DNA of 64,000 nucleotides from Synergistaceae bacterium (GTDB lineage: Bacteria; Synergistota; Synergistia; Synergistales; Aminobacteriaceae). The position numbers and the translations under genes were made by a program. Below, in pieces: positions 17,704 to 25,244 of this stretch. Numbering within the stretch: the stretch's first letter is position 1; every line of letters begins with the position of its first letter. A model generated the notes under the pieces. It was not told the origin of the DNA. It was given only the letters and a program-made list of their open reading frames with translations, and did not search any database. The DNA is taken from contig JAIRYN010000058.1 in the NCBI GenBank assembly GCA_031267575.1, forward strand, positions 16,731-80,730, written 5' to 3'.

Positions 17704-17825
17704 TTGCGACCCTTGCGCCTTCTGTTACGCAACACCGCGCGTCCCGTAGGCGAAGAAGAACGCGCGAGAAAACCAATTTTCCTTTTGCGCGGTTTTCGAT
17801 GAGGCTGATAAGTTCCCTTTTTCAT
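17685..17825 (-). CDS. rpmH: 50S ribosomal protein L34
   Basis: A 46-residue, very basic protein: [16 protein letters not shown] at the N-terminus, then [19 protein letters not shown]. It matches L34 closely (family MKRTYQPSKRKR...[20 protein letters not shown]). It is part of the large ribosomal subunit. The C-terminus is slightly extended (RKCLTMV), and this extension overlaps rnpA. The only ribosome-site-like sequence is AAAGGA, 15 bases before the ATG, within the conserved hairpin leader. dnaA is not next to it here. Confidence 0.93.
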   Translation of the reverse strand: MKKGTYQPHRKPRKRKIGFLARSSSPTGRAVLRNRRRKGRKCLTMV

Positions 17826-17881
17826 AAACGTATACACTGATCCTTTCAATATACTAATACCTACTTATAACTAGTAGATAT
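17826..17881 (-). promoter_or_regulatory. conserved hairpin leader, copy B (upstream of rpmH)
   Basis: Sense direction (minus): stem ATATCTACT/AGTAGGTAT with loop AGTTATA (17857-17881), followed by TAGTATATTGAAAGGATCAG and the rpmH ATG, 31 bases after the hairpin. Upstream it adjoins the remains of a small gene (17915-18163). Confidence 0.75.
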
Positions 17882-17914
17882 ATTTCGCATAATATTCCTT
17901 TGATGATTATGAAG

Positions 17915-18163
17915 TCAAAGGCAAAGCTGAATCTCGCAAAGCTCGTAGAAATATTCCAATATATTCCACAAATTGCTATTATAGTCCCGAACTACAACAA
18001 CATTTCCATCAGAATAGAGACACATAATCTCTACAGGCAAACGTTCAGATACCCGGGACAATAGTCACTACACGGCCTTGGTTTTCGGCTTTAACATCAA
18101 CAGCTATTGGAACGCGTATGAACCATCTACCAGACCCAGAATCAATTGTAATTCTGCCTTGAT
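17915..18163 (-). pseudogene. decayed small protein gene of a repeated cassette (copy B)
   Basis: After AAGGAGGTAGGCC comes ATC where the 60.3-kb copy has ATG. The frame then encodes ITIDSGSGRWFIRVPIAV, and after a one-base shift LPVEIMCLYSDGNVVVVRDY, ending LEYFYELCEIQLCL and TGA. Start loss and two single-base frame changes relative to the other copies mark it as broken. The protein would have been about 80 residues and soluble. I do not recognise the family. A longer open frame starting near 18236 reads through the ribosome site and part of this gene but stops near 18045. Confidence 0.55.
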
Positions 18164-18236
18164 GGCCTACCTCCTTATTGTCGAAACACACAATTGTCGA
18201 AACACGCAACCCTGTTACCTGCGCCGCTTGAGACAT

Positions 18237-18805
18237 CGTATATTATTTTACCATAACATATTATGACACTTTATGATAGTTTATCAGATATAATTATAAA
18301 TTATAAATATAAATATATTATAGTTTATCCAGATATTATATGTAACCCTCCTAATACTGAGATTACTCATCACTGAAAACATTGAGCGAAACAAAAACTC
18401 CTTAAAAACCGTCGACGAAACCTCGATTCGGAATCTTCACACATCAATATTCTGCTATTATCATATCGGTTCAAAACGTTCTTATAAGACAAGCATTAAT
18501 AGTATAACACATTTTTTACGATAAAGCGATTCAGATTTGAGCACGGCGGGTATCAAGAATTGGACGGAGCGGAAGCGGCGTGTCAAATTGGCGTGTCAAA
18601 TCGGAAACACTCCGGCAGATGCCGCTGGATTATCAAACATATGTCTTTAACATACGTCTTTAATGAAGACATTGAGGAACATGGTAGTACGAATGAGGGA
18701 GGAAAATACGATAATGGACTTATATTTCTTTCTGGCTCGGTATTAAAAATTCCACGATACATTTCTTTTTTCTTTACCAAAATTTTATACTACCAAAATT
18801 TTATA
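18237..18805. other. AT-rich non-coding stretch between rpmH and comEC
   Basis: No convincing gene is present. Around 18290-18350 the sequence is very AT-rich. TTACGATAAAGCGATT at 18517-18532 matches the first bases of the IS605-type left ends at 22.7 and 62.4 kb, and may be a leftover end. Three short tandem duplications (13, 13 and 16 bp) lie at about 18580-18605, 18635-18660 and 18775-18805. A replication origin would be plausible beside rpmH, but clustered DnaA boxes are not evident. Confidence 0.5.
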
Positions 18806-20287
18806 CTACACGCCGAACAAGGCAAAGGACGCCAGTGCCCCCAAGGGAACCAGAACCGCCACGTTGCGCCACGGGACGAAAAGAGCGCGGCAGAGCAATA
18901 GGATAAAAATACCGGCACAGCAGTAGGAGGCAAAAAAACCCCATTCCGCTTGCCAGGGAATCAGGCGCGCCGCACCGTCGGCAATGATTCCCCACAAGGC
19001 GAAGGCGCCCTCCAGAATGCCGGCTCCGAAAGCCGCCCCTGGGATTCCAAATAGGCACATCAGGGCGATAATCGACGCGACGGTCAAGGCAAAGCTGAAA
19101 AAGGCTGGCGCCGCTAAGTTGATCAACACACCAACCCAAGGTGAGGCTCCGAAGGTCCAAGAGACCTGGGGAAAAGTGACGATCCAGATCAACGGGCTGA
19201 CGCCAAGCCAGAGCAACCCGTCATCCGAGCTGAGGCGTTCCGCAGCGGCGGCGATGGTCACGGCGGCCAAAACCGACAAGCGCCACCCGATGTCCCAGAA
19301 CCAGAAAGGAGAACGCAACAACAGCAACACAGCAGCCAAGGAGACGGAGTTGATGGCGCTACCCGGCCGTCCCGCCAGTTCTCCCAGGAGGGCCACTTGG
19401 ATCATCAGCCCCGCCCGAGCCGCACTAGCCGAGGCTCCAGTCAGAAGGATATAAAGCCACAGCAGAAGACTCAACCCCAAAAACCGCCTTTTCCCCCTCT
19501 TGAAAAAGTATGACGCGGCCGCCACCAAAATACCCACGTGAAAACCGGACACAGCCAAGAGGTGACTCGTCCCCCAAACCCTGTGAGCGGCGTTTAGGCC
19601 TTCGTCTCGCTTGCCCGTCCAAGAAGCGTTGAGGTAGGCGGCCGTCAAGTGAGGCAGGCGCAGAGCAAGGGCCCGATAGAGACCGTAGCGCCATCGTTGA
19701 AGCAGAGCCTCCGCCGAGAAGCGGAGGCCGAAACCGGGAATAGCTCCAGAAAGAGATTCGACTTTGGCGGAGGTCAGTTGCGCCATCATTCCCCGGGCAC
19801 GCCAAAAACGGTCTTCCCGGAAGTCACTGCCACTGGAGGTGGATCGGAAGAGCTTGGGTGTTCCCTCCACTCGAACCCGATCTCCTTCCACCACGGTTGC
19901 GAAAGGAAGTTTCAGAACAAATCCCCCCTGATGCGTTTTTACCGTCACGGCCTGAAGCCGGCCCCAGGGACGGCTCTCCACCACGATACCGGTTGTGACG
20001 ACGAAGCGAGGAAGAACGGGCGAACGAGTCAGGCAAAAGGCAATCCAGGAAGAGCACAGAAGCTCGATGATGAGCATGAGCACCGCCGCGCGCCACTGGC
20101 CCTTCAGCTCGACGCGATAGGAGCAGACCGTTACCCCCACCGCTGTCAGTAACGAGATCAAGGGCATCGCCCAAGGGATTACTCGGCCCTCCAAGGCCAA
20201 CATCACCGTGAGGCCGGCCAAAATCGCCAGAAAAGGGGATCGAGCCAGAAGTATCATGCTTGATTGAAAATTACGCTCACAAGCCAA
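18806..20287 (-). CDS. comEC: ComEC/Rec2-type DNA uptake channel (without metallo-lactamase domain)
   Basis: A 493-residue membrane protein with the ComEC competence domain: an N-terminal DUF4131-like region with a small OB-like segment (VVEGDRVRVEGTPKLF), then the signature HLLAVSGFHVGIL and about ten hydrophobic segments. ComEC is the channel that brings single-stranded DNA across the inner membrane in natural transformation. The C-terminal beta-lactamase-like nuclease domain of longer ComEC proteins is absent. The frame begins with TTG four bases after the comEA stop; an ATG ten codons later is an alternative, and neither has a clear ribosome site. Confidence 0.85.
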   Translation of the reverse strand: MACERNFQSSMILLARSPFLAILAGLTVMLALEGRVIPWAMPLISLLTAVGVTVCSYRVELKGQWRAAVLMLIIELLCSSWIAFCLTRSPVLPRFVVTTGIVVESRPWGRLQAVTVKTHQGGFVLKLPFATVVEGDRVRVEGTPKLFRSTSSGSDFREDRFWRARGMMAQLTSAKVESLSGAIPGFGLRFSAEALLQRWRYGLYRALALRLPHLTAAYLNASWTGKRDEGLNAAHRVWGTSHLLAVSGFHVGILVAAASYFFKRGKRRFLGLSLLLWLYILLTGASASAARAGLMIQVALLGELAGRPGSAINSVSLAAVLLLLRSPFWFWDIGWRLSVLAAVTIAAAAERLSSDDGLLWLGVSPLIWIVTFPQVSWTFGASPWVGVLINLAAPAFFSFALTVASIIALMCLFGIPGAAFGAGILEGAFALWGIIADGAARLIPWQAEWGFFASYCCAGIFILLLCRALFVPWRNVAVLVPLGALASFALFGV

Positions 20288-20290
20288 TAA

Positions 20291-21073
20291 TCATGGGCCA
20301 ACGGTTACGTTGCCGCGCAGCCCTTCCAGTTTTTTCGCGCCAATACCCTTGACCTGTAAAAGATCGTCCACCGCTCGGAAGAGACCGTTTTCTTGACGAT
20401 GTTTTATGATGTTTTTTGCCAGAGTGGGGCCGATGCCTTTCAATGAAGTCAGCTCTTCCTCCGAGGCCCGGTTGACGTTCACGAGGCTGGAAGTTTTGGG
20501 TTTATTCCGCTCATGCCGCGACGCGGAGTAAGTTTGCCGCGCCTGAGTTTGGGGCGTTTTCGGCGGATTGGGCATCGAGGGGACCTGAGTCGCGTTCGCC
20601 CCTGTCGTCGGAGTTTCTCTAGCGGGAATGTGAACGTGCAGTCCATCCTCCAACGAAGAGGCCATATTCACGACCACGGGATCGGCGAGGCTGTCCAAAC
20701 CTCCTGCTGCCTCCACTAACTGAAAGAGCCGCGCGCCAGCGGAGAGGCGATAAACCCCCGGCTTGCGCACTTTGCCTGTGATATACACCACCCACTCTGA
20801 AACCGGAGTTGAATCCGGAGTTGAAGCTGAATCCGAAGTCTCCTGGATCGCCAATACGTTGACTCCAGTGGTCGTTTTTGTGTCGCGCGAACGCTGGCGC
20901 GTTTCGGAAACAGCCGTCACCCTTTCGGTTCGGGGAGTTTGCGGAACCGCGTTTTCGATTTTTTCCTCACGAATCGTCAGTGACCGCGCCAAGAGGCCAG
21001 CCGCCAAAAAACAGGTCATGCCTGTCGCGAACAAGAGCCTACCACGGTGCTTTTCCCAAAGCTCCTCCCACAT
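20291..21073 (-). CDS. comEA: ComEA-like competence DNA-binding protein
   Basis: A 260-residue protein with an N-terminal membrane anchor (LLFATGMTCFLAAGLLA), a spacer rich in Thr/Ser, an SLBB domain (VYITGKVRKPGVYRL) and a C-terminal double helix-hairpin-helix (VNVNRASEEELTSLKGIG, then LLQVKGIGAKKLEGL). ComEA binds incoming double-stranded DNA at the outer face of the membrane and hands it to ComEC, encoded directly downstream. The spacer contains an in-frame repeat (TPDSTPVSE region). The ribosome site is inside the purine-rich tract just upstream. Confidence 0.9.
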   Translation of the reverse strand: MWEELWEKHRGRLLFATGMTCFLAAGLLARSLTIREEKIENAVPQTPRTERVTAVSETRQRSRDTKTTTGVNVLAIQETSDSASTPDSTPVSEWVVYITGKVRKPGVYRLSAGARLFQLVEAAGGLDSLADPVVVNMASSLEDGLHVHIPARETPTTGANATQVPSMPNPPKTPQTQARQTYSASRHERNKPKTSSLVNVNRASEEELTSLKGIGPTLAKNIIKHRQENGLFRAVDDLLQVKGIGAKKLEGLRGNVTVGP

Positions 21074-21074
21074 G

Positions 21075-21171
21075 TTCCTCTCTCCTCTCTCTCTTCTTTA
21101 ATTTTCTCTTCTTTTTTTCTCTTCTTCATTACTTTTCTTTCTTCTTCTCTCTTTTCTTCTCTCTCTTATCC
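21075..21171 (-). other. near-homopurine tract between miaB and comEA
   Basis: About 97 bases are almost pure purine on the minus (transcribed mRNA-like) strand, made of GAGA/GAAGAA runs with only a handful of pyrimidines. Its end supplies GAGAGAGGAAC as the comEA ribosome site. Such tracts can form triplex DNA. No gene is encoded here. Confidence 0.8.
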
Positions 21172-22506
21172 TTATCGAACGACGACACCCCTGAGGCACC
21201 AAGACTCCGCCGAAACGACCTCGGCCGTGACGAAGCGACCCAGAAGGTCCTTCGCGCCATCCAACAAAACCACTTTGTCCATAGGTGTGCGCCCCTGGAG
21301 CAGCGTCTCGCCCTTGGGAGCGGCTCCGTCCACCAGAACGGAATATCTTCGCCCCACCAGCTTTTTATTGATTTCGAGGGTGATGGCGTTTTGCAGCGCG
21401 TTGACGCGGTTGAGACGCTCCATTCGCACCTCTTGGGGTAAGGCGCCAGGCATGGTGGCGGCCGGCGTTCCCGTTCTTTCGGAGTAGGCAGCTGTGTGGA
21501 CGAAGTCGAAGCGTATTTCTGAAAGAGCACTCATGGAATCCTCGAAATCCTCCTCTGTCTCCCCCGGGAAACCCACAATCAGGTCACTGGTGAGCCCTAC
21601 CTCGGGAAGAAGGGAGCGTACCATCCGCACTTTATCCACGTACTCAGCTCGTGTGTACTTGCGGTTCATGAGCTTGAGGACTCGATCACTGCCGGCTTGG
21701 ATTGGAAGGTTCAGCGAAGGAGCAACGTTCGGCTCGTCGAGCATCACTTGTAGAATCGCCTCGGTGAAATCTTGGGGTAGGGAGGTCACAAAGCGCAGCC
21801 TCTCCGCACCCGTGTGGGCCACCTCGCGCAGCAGCTCGGCAAAGCCGTAACCGCTTTGAAAATCTTTACCATAGCTGTTGACATTTTGCCCCAAAAGAGT
21901 GATTTCTTTCGCGCCGTTGGACATAAGGGCGTGAACTTCGCGCAGAACTTCCACCGGGGGACGGGAGAGGAAGCGTCCGCGGACGTGGGGGACGATACAA
22001 TAAGTACAAAAATTATCGCATCCGTGGGCGATGGTGACGTAGCCGCGATATTTATTTTCTCGCGTTTCCGAGAATTCGTCCAAATCGTGGAACTCCCGCG
22101 GGTCCTCGTCCAAGAGAGTCACCCGCTCTCCCGTCATAACGCGTTCGAGGCCTTCGGGCAGCATCCCGATGTGCCGAGGTCCCGAAACCAAGCGGACCCA
22201 CGGATAACGGGAGAAGACCCTGTCTCCCAGGTTCTGGGCGATGCACCCCGTCAGAGCCACATAAGGCCGCCTATTTCGTTCCCAGAGAGGGGCGTAGCGT
22301 CCCAGTTCGCTCCATACCTTTTGTTCCGCTTTGCCGCGAACGCTGCAACCCGTGAAAATTACCAGGTCGGCCCCGCCCTCGTCCGACTCCGCCCAACCCC
22401 GGCGCGTCAAAGCCGTGCGCACTCTGTCGCTGTCGTAGACGTTCATTTGACAACCATAAATCTTCATGTGAAAACGATACACGGATTTTTCCTTCCCCCT
22501 CGACAC
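21172..22506 (-). CDS. miaB: tRNA-2-methylthio-N6-dimethylallyladenosine synthase MiaB
   Basis: A 444-residue radical-SAM methylthiotransferase. The N-terminal UPF0004 domain has three cluster cysteines in YGCQMNVYDS, FTGCSVRG and LTGCIAQN. The radical-SAM motif is CDNFCTYC, preceded by GYVTIAHG, followed by LLGQNVNSYG and a C-terminal TRAM domain. It adds a methylthio group to position 37 of certain tRNAs. The YGCQMN opening is of the MiaB rather than the MtaB or RimO type. It heads the miaB-comEA-comEC run on this strand. Confidence 0.92.
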   Translation of the reverse strand: MSRGKEKSVYRFHMKIYGCQMNVYDSDRVRTALTRRGWAESDEGGADLVIFTGCSVRGKAEQKVWSELGRYAPLWERNRRPYVALTGCIAQNLGDRVFSRYPWVRLVSGPRHIGMLPEGLERVMTGERVTLLDEDPREFHDLDEFSETRENKYRGYVTIAHGCDNFCTYCIVPHVRGRFLSRPPVEVLREVHALMSNGAKEITLLGQNVNSYGKDFQSGYGFAELLREVAHTGAERLRFVTSLPQDFTEAILQVMLDEPNVAPSLNLPIQAGSDRVLKLMNRKYTRAEYVDKVRMVRSLLPEVGLTSDLIVGFPGETEEDFEDSMSALSEIRFDFVHTAAYSERTGTPAATMPGALPQEVRMERLNRVNALQNAITLEINKKLVGRRYSVLVDGAAPKGETLLQGRTPMDKVVLLDGAKDLLGRFVTAEVVSAESWCLRGVVVR

Positions 22507-22714
22507 ATCAAAAACTGTCGAGCCCCTAAACCAGCGAGACTCGGCGCTCTAAGTCTACGATTAAATTCTTTTCGACGCAAGCCTGGGAGCCTGGGGTTGT
22601 ATTATAGTGAATTAAAGCAAAAGGCATAAAGTTAGAGCCATTCTTTCATGAGCTTGAATGTTTACGATAAAGATTGAGAAGCTGAAAGAGGCAAAAGGAC
22701 GCGTGAACTTTTAC

Positions 22715-23067
22715 GATAAAGCGATGAGAAAGCCAACGGCTTCAGCCGTTGTTAGATGAGATTGGATGAGAATCGCAAGGCCGCCAATGGTGGCGTTTGT
22801 TTTGTATTTGGTTTCTTGCCATATGTCTACTTTCATGTGTCTACTTTCATGTTAAACTTCTTTTATGGCTTATCAACGCGAAATGCGGGGCGGAACACGA
22901 CCGGGATATCAATCGGGATATCAATGCGGCTATAAATATTCTCAGAGTGGGGGCATCCACTCTTAAAGGAGAAGACGTATCTTAAAGGAGAAGACGTAAG
23001 ACCGGTTTCAGTCGGCTGTCTTTGTCGATCTTAGACTCCCACAACTTTAGTCGTGGGAGTATGTCAA
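22715..23067 (+). mobile_element. miniature IS200/IS605-derived element (copy 2, both ends present)
   Basis: The element starts directly after TTAC (22711-22714) with GATAAAGCGATGAG. It has a left-end hairpin (CAACGGC, loop TTCA, GCCGTTG, 22734-22751) and a second small palindrome, then a remnant of tnpB (KCGAEHDRD, DINAAINIL, stop at 22985). It closes with the right-end hairpin at 23038-23057 and GTATGTCAAG. TTAC is a known IS605-type target. No transposase is encoded, so it would need one in trans. Two internal duplications (14 and 19 bp) are specific to this copy. The 62.1-62.4 kb element has the same architecture. Confidence 0.8.
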
Positions 23068-23306
23068 GGACAGGTGGTCTCTTGGGCAGGGAGTTGGAGG
23101 GCGTCCCGGGCTGTGGGGTATGCTTTTTTTCGCTCGCCGGCGGAGCGCCGTCTGTCTTGTTGTTGTGTGGTTTATCGCGACGGGGGCTGACGGCGTACGC
23201 GGTGTTTGGAGTGGGAGTACAGAGGCGGCTTCTCGGTGAGGAGGGTGTCGGATTCACCGTCGATGGGCGTGTGGACATGAAAAAATACGCCTGGGATGGT
23301 CGCTGA
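23068..23306 (+). other. unassigned open frame after the miniature element
   Basis: A G+C-rich open frame runs from inside the element end to a stop at 23306, with a hydrophobic centre (GGAPSVLLLCGLSRR) and the end VDMKKYAWDGR. It has no ribosome site of its own and I recognise no family. It could be the tail of a membrane protein gene cut by the insertion, or chance. Confidence 0.25.
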
Positions 23307-23396
23307 AACAGTACTTGGGACGAAGGGGTTTATGGGGCGAGTATCAAACTTCCATTTATTTTTGCATTCTGCCCTTGTTGTTTTTGCATTCTGCCC

Positions 23397-23425
23397 TTGA
23401 CGTATATGATTTTCGCTTTTATACT
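23397..23425 (+). promoter_or_regulatory. sigma-70-type promoter of the fapR-fab operon
   Basis: TTGACG (-35, 23397-23402) and TATACT (-10, 23420-23425) are separated by exactly 17 bases. A 22-bp-period tandem duplication lies immediately upstream (23359-23400) and its end overlaps the -35. Confidence 0.7.
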
Positions 23426-23451
23426 GCATATCCAGGTTAGCGGAACAGATA

Positions 23452-23468
23452 TTAGCACCAGGTGTCAA
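23452..23468 (+). promoter_or_regulatory. putative FapR operator
   Basis: TTAGCACCAGGTGTCAA is an imperfect 17-bp palindrome, close to the FapR operator known from Bacillus (TTAGTACC...GGTACTAA type). It lies about 26 bases past the -10 box and just before fapR. This fits autoregulation of the operon, with malonyl-CoA as the expected inducer. Confidence 0.6.
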
Positions 23469-23503
23469 TAATTTTACCAGCGATGCTTTTGTCACGATAC
23501 TCG

Positions 23504-24082
23504 ATGGGGGCGTTTGGGATTAAATCCGAAAAAAAAATTCGTCAGCAGCGCCTGGCGAAATTGCTTGACGATAATCCAATGGCGACAGACCAAGAACTCG
23601 CGTTCCTTCTGGGGGTGAGCGTGAGCACAATGCGTTTGGACCGCGCTCTTATGGGTGTGCCCGAACTTCGCGAGCGGATCAAGCGTATGGCGCAGGAGGC
23701 GAGCAGCAAGCTGCGCTCCTTGAGTCAAAGCGAAATCGTTGGCGATCTGTTGGAACTCGAACCCAACCACTGGGCGCTTTCGGTATTGCGCACTACCCAA
23801 GAGATGGCTTTTCGCACGACGGACATTTTATGGGATCACTACATTTATGCTCAGGCCAGTTCCATCGCGGTGGCCGTAATCGAAGCCACGGCGGTGATCA
23901 TCGACTCGATGCGGGGAGAGTACAAAGGACACGCTAAGGTGGGTGACGTGTTGATCGCCAGGGCCAAAGTGGGCGTCAGCAAGGACAATCGTTACATCGT
24001 CAGCGTGCGAACCCGGGTGAGGGAAAAGGAAATATTCGTCGGCCGCTTTATCACCGAGATCTTGACCGCGAAGATCCCATGA
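23504..24082 (+). CDS. fapR: Transcription factor FapR (fatty acid and phospholipid regulator)
   Basis: A protein of about 192 residues with an N-terminal helix-turn-helix (RQQRLAKLLDDNPMATDQELAFLLGVS, then TMRLDR) and a C-terminal hotdog domain (KVGDVLIARAKVG, IFVGRF). In Bacillus FapR represses fab and pls genes until malonyl-CoA binds the hotdog domain. It sits at the head of the plsX-fab cluster behind a fitting promoter and operator. The frame extends upstream to GTG at 23462, but that would put the operator in the coding sequence; ATGs at 23483 and 23504 are both possible and neither has a good ribosome site. Confidence 0.85.
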   Translation: MGAFGIKSEKKIRQQRLAKLLDDNPMATDQELAFLLGVSVSTMRLDRALMGVPELRERIKRMAQEASSKLRSLSQSEIVGDLLELEPNHWALSVLRTTQEMAFRTTDILWDHYIYAQASSIAVAVIEATAVIIDSMRGEYKGHAKVGDVLIARAKVGVSKDNRYIVSVRTRVREKEIFVGRFITEILTAKIP

Positions 24083-24112
24083 ACTCTGAATTTGCCCAAT
24101 ACCTCAGTATTC

Positions 24113-24144
24113 AGAAATAAAGAAATAAAGAAATAAAGAAATAA
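24113..24144. repeat. 8-bp unit repeated four times before plsX
   Basis: AGAAATAA is repeated four times in a row in the 140-base gap between fapR and plsX. No other signal is evident in the gap. Confidence 0.85.
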
Positions 24145-24232
24145 CAGCGGATGGCCTTTGAAAGGTTTTGTTCATAATGGGGATAAACGCGATTATTGAA
24201 GGAATTATTGATGGAATGGACCTGTGGATGCG

Positions 24233-25231
24233 ATGAAGACATTAACGATAGCTCTCGACGCGATGGGCGGCGACAATGCGCCCTATGAAATTTGTAAAGG
24301 CGCGGCTTTGGCCTGCAAGGAATTTCCAGATTTGGAGATGATCCTGACGGGGGACGAGGAAAAAATCAAACCTTGTTTGAAGGTCGTTTCCAGAGATGTA
24401 TTGAATAGAATACGGATCGTGCACACGACCGAAATTGTCGCGATGGACGAACAGCCTACCACCGCGATTCGGAAAAAGCGAGACTCCAGCATGAGGATCG
24501 CCATGGAGATGGTGCGGGCGGGGGAGGCTCAAGGATGTCTTTCCGCCGGAAATACGGGGGCAATCGTGGCGGGGGGCGTCTTGGTGGTGGGGAGACTGCC
24601 GACCATCGAGCGACCCGCTTTGGGGGTACCTCTGCCAACCATCAGTCGGTGGACGTTTTTGCTGGATGTAGGTGCTTCCGTGCGCTCCAAGCCCATGAAC
24701 CTGTATCAGTACGCTCAAATGGGCAACGTGTACTCCAAGAAAATTCTAGGAGTCGCCGAGCCTGAGATCGCTCTTTTGTCCAACGGAACCGAGGAGATCA
24801 AGGGCGACGACACCGTGGCGGAAGCCAGGGAAATGCTGTGCGGGAGTCCTTTGAACTTCAAGGGTTACGTGGAAGGAGATGATATTCCCTGGGGCCGGGC
24901 GGACGTCGTGGTTTGTGACGGCTTCATGGGCAACGTGATCTTGAAGTTCGGGGAAGGTCTGATGCAGGGCGCCAAGTCTATCATCGGCGAGGAAATGGGA
25001 CATCGTTTCATGCCGAAGATAGGGTTGCTTTTCATGATCCCCATGGTCAAAGCGCTCTGGGCTCGTTTCAACTACGAGAAATATGGAGGCACACCTCTTC
25101 TGGGAGTCAAAGGAACGGTCATCAAGGCCCATGGACGTTCAAAAGCACCCGCCATTTTAGGCGCGTTGACCGCTGCTCGAAACTTCATCGTCAAGGACGG
25201 CGTAGGGCAAATTCGCGAGGAACTCGAGTGA
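24233..25231 (+). CDS. plsX: Phosphate acyltransferase PlsX
   Basis: A 332-residue enzyme that makes acyl-phosphate from acyl-ACP, the first step of phospholipid synthesis by the PlsX/PlsY route. Family marks are IALDAMGGDNAP at the start, SAGNTGAIVAGG, LLDVGASV, and the C-terminal HGRSKAPAILGAL. An in-frame GTG three codons upstream is an alternative start; the ATG gives the usual short PlsX N-terminus. It is the second gene of the fapR operon and precedes fabK by 13 bases. Confidence 0.92.
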   Translation: MKTLTIALDAMGGDNAPYEICKGAALACKEFPDLEMILTGDEEKIKPCLKVVSRDVLNRIRIVHTTEIVAMDEQPTTAIRKKRDSSMRIAMEMVRAGEAQGCLSAGNTGAIVAGGVLVVGRLPTIERPALGVPLPTISRWTFLLDVGASVRSKPMNLYQYAQMGNVYSKKILGVAEPEIALLSNGTEEIKGDDTVAEAREMLCGSPLNFKGYVEGDDIPWGRADVVVCDGFMGNVILKFGEGLMQGAKSIIGEEMGHRFMPKIGLLFMIPMVKALWARFNYEKYGGTPLLGVKGTVIKAHGRSKAPAILGALTAARNFIVKDGVGQIREELE

Positions 25232-25244
25232 GGCGTGGGATAAG

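Noticed and set aside
18290..18360. Possible replication origin beside rpmH
   Set aside because: The stretch is AT-rich and has one DnaA-box-like TTATCCAGA, but there is no cluster of boxes and no dnaA or dnaN next to it.
18583..18780. 65-codon minus-strand frame between comEC and rpmH
   Set aside because: No ribosome site, no domain, several tandem duplications inside it, and no similarity to other features in the window.
23453..23503. GTG at 23462 as the fapR start
   Set aside because: It would place the putative operator within the coding sequence and adds a non-family extension; the later ATGs fit FapR better.
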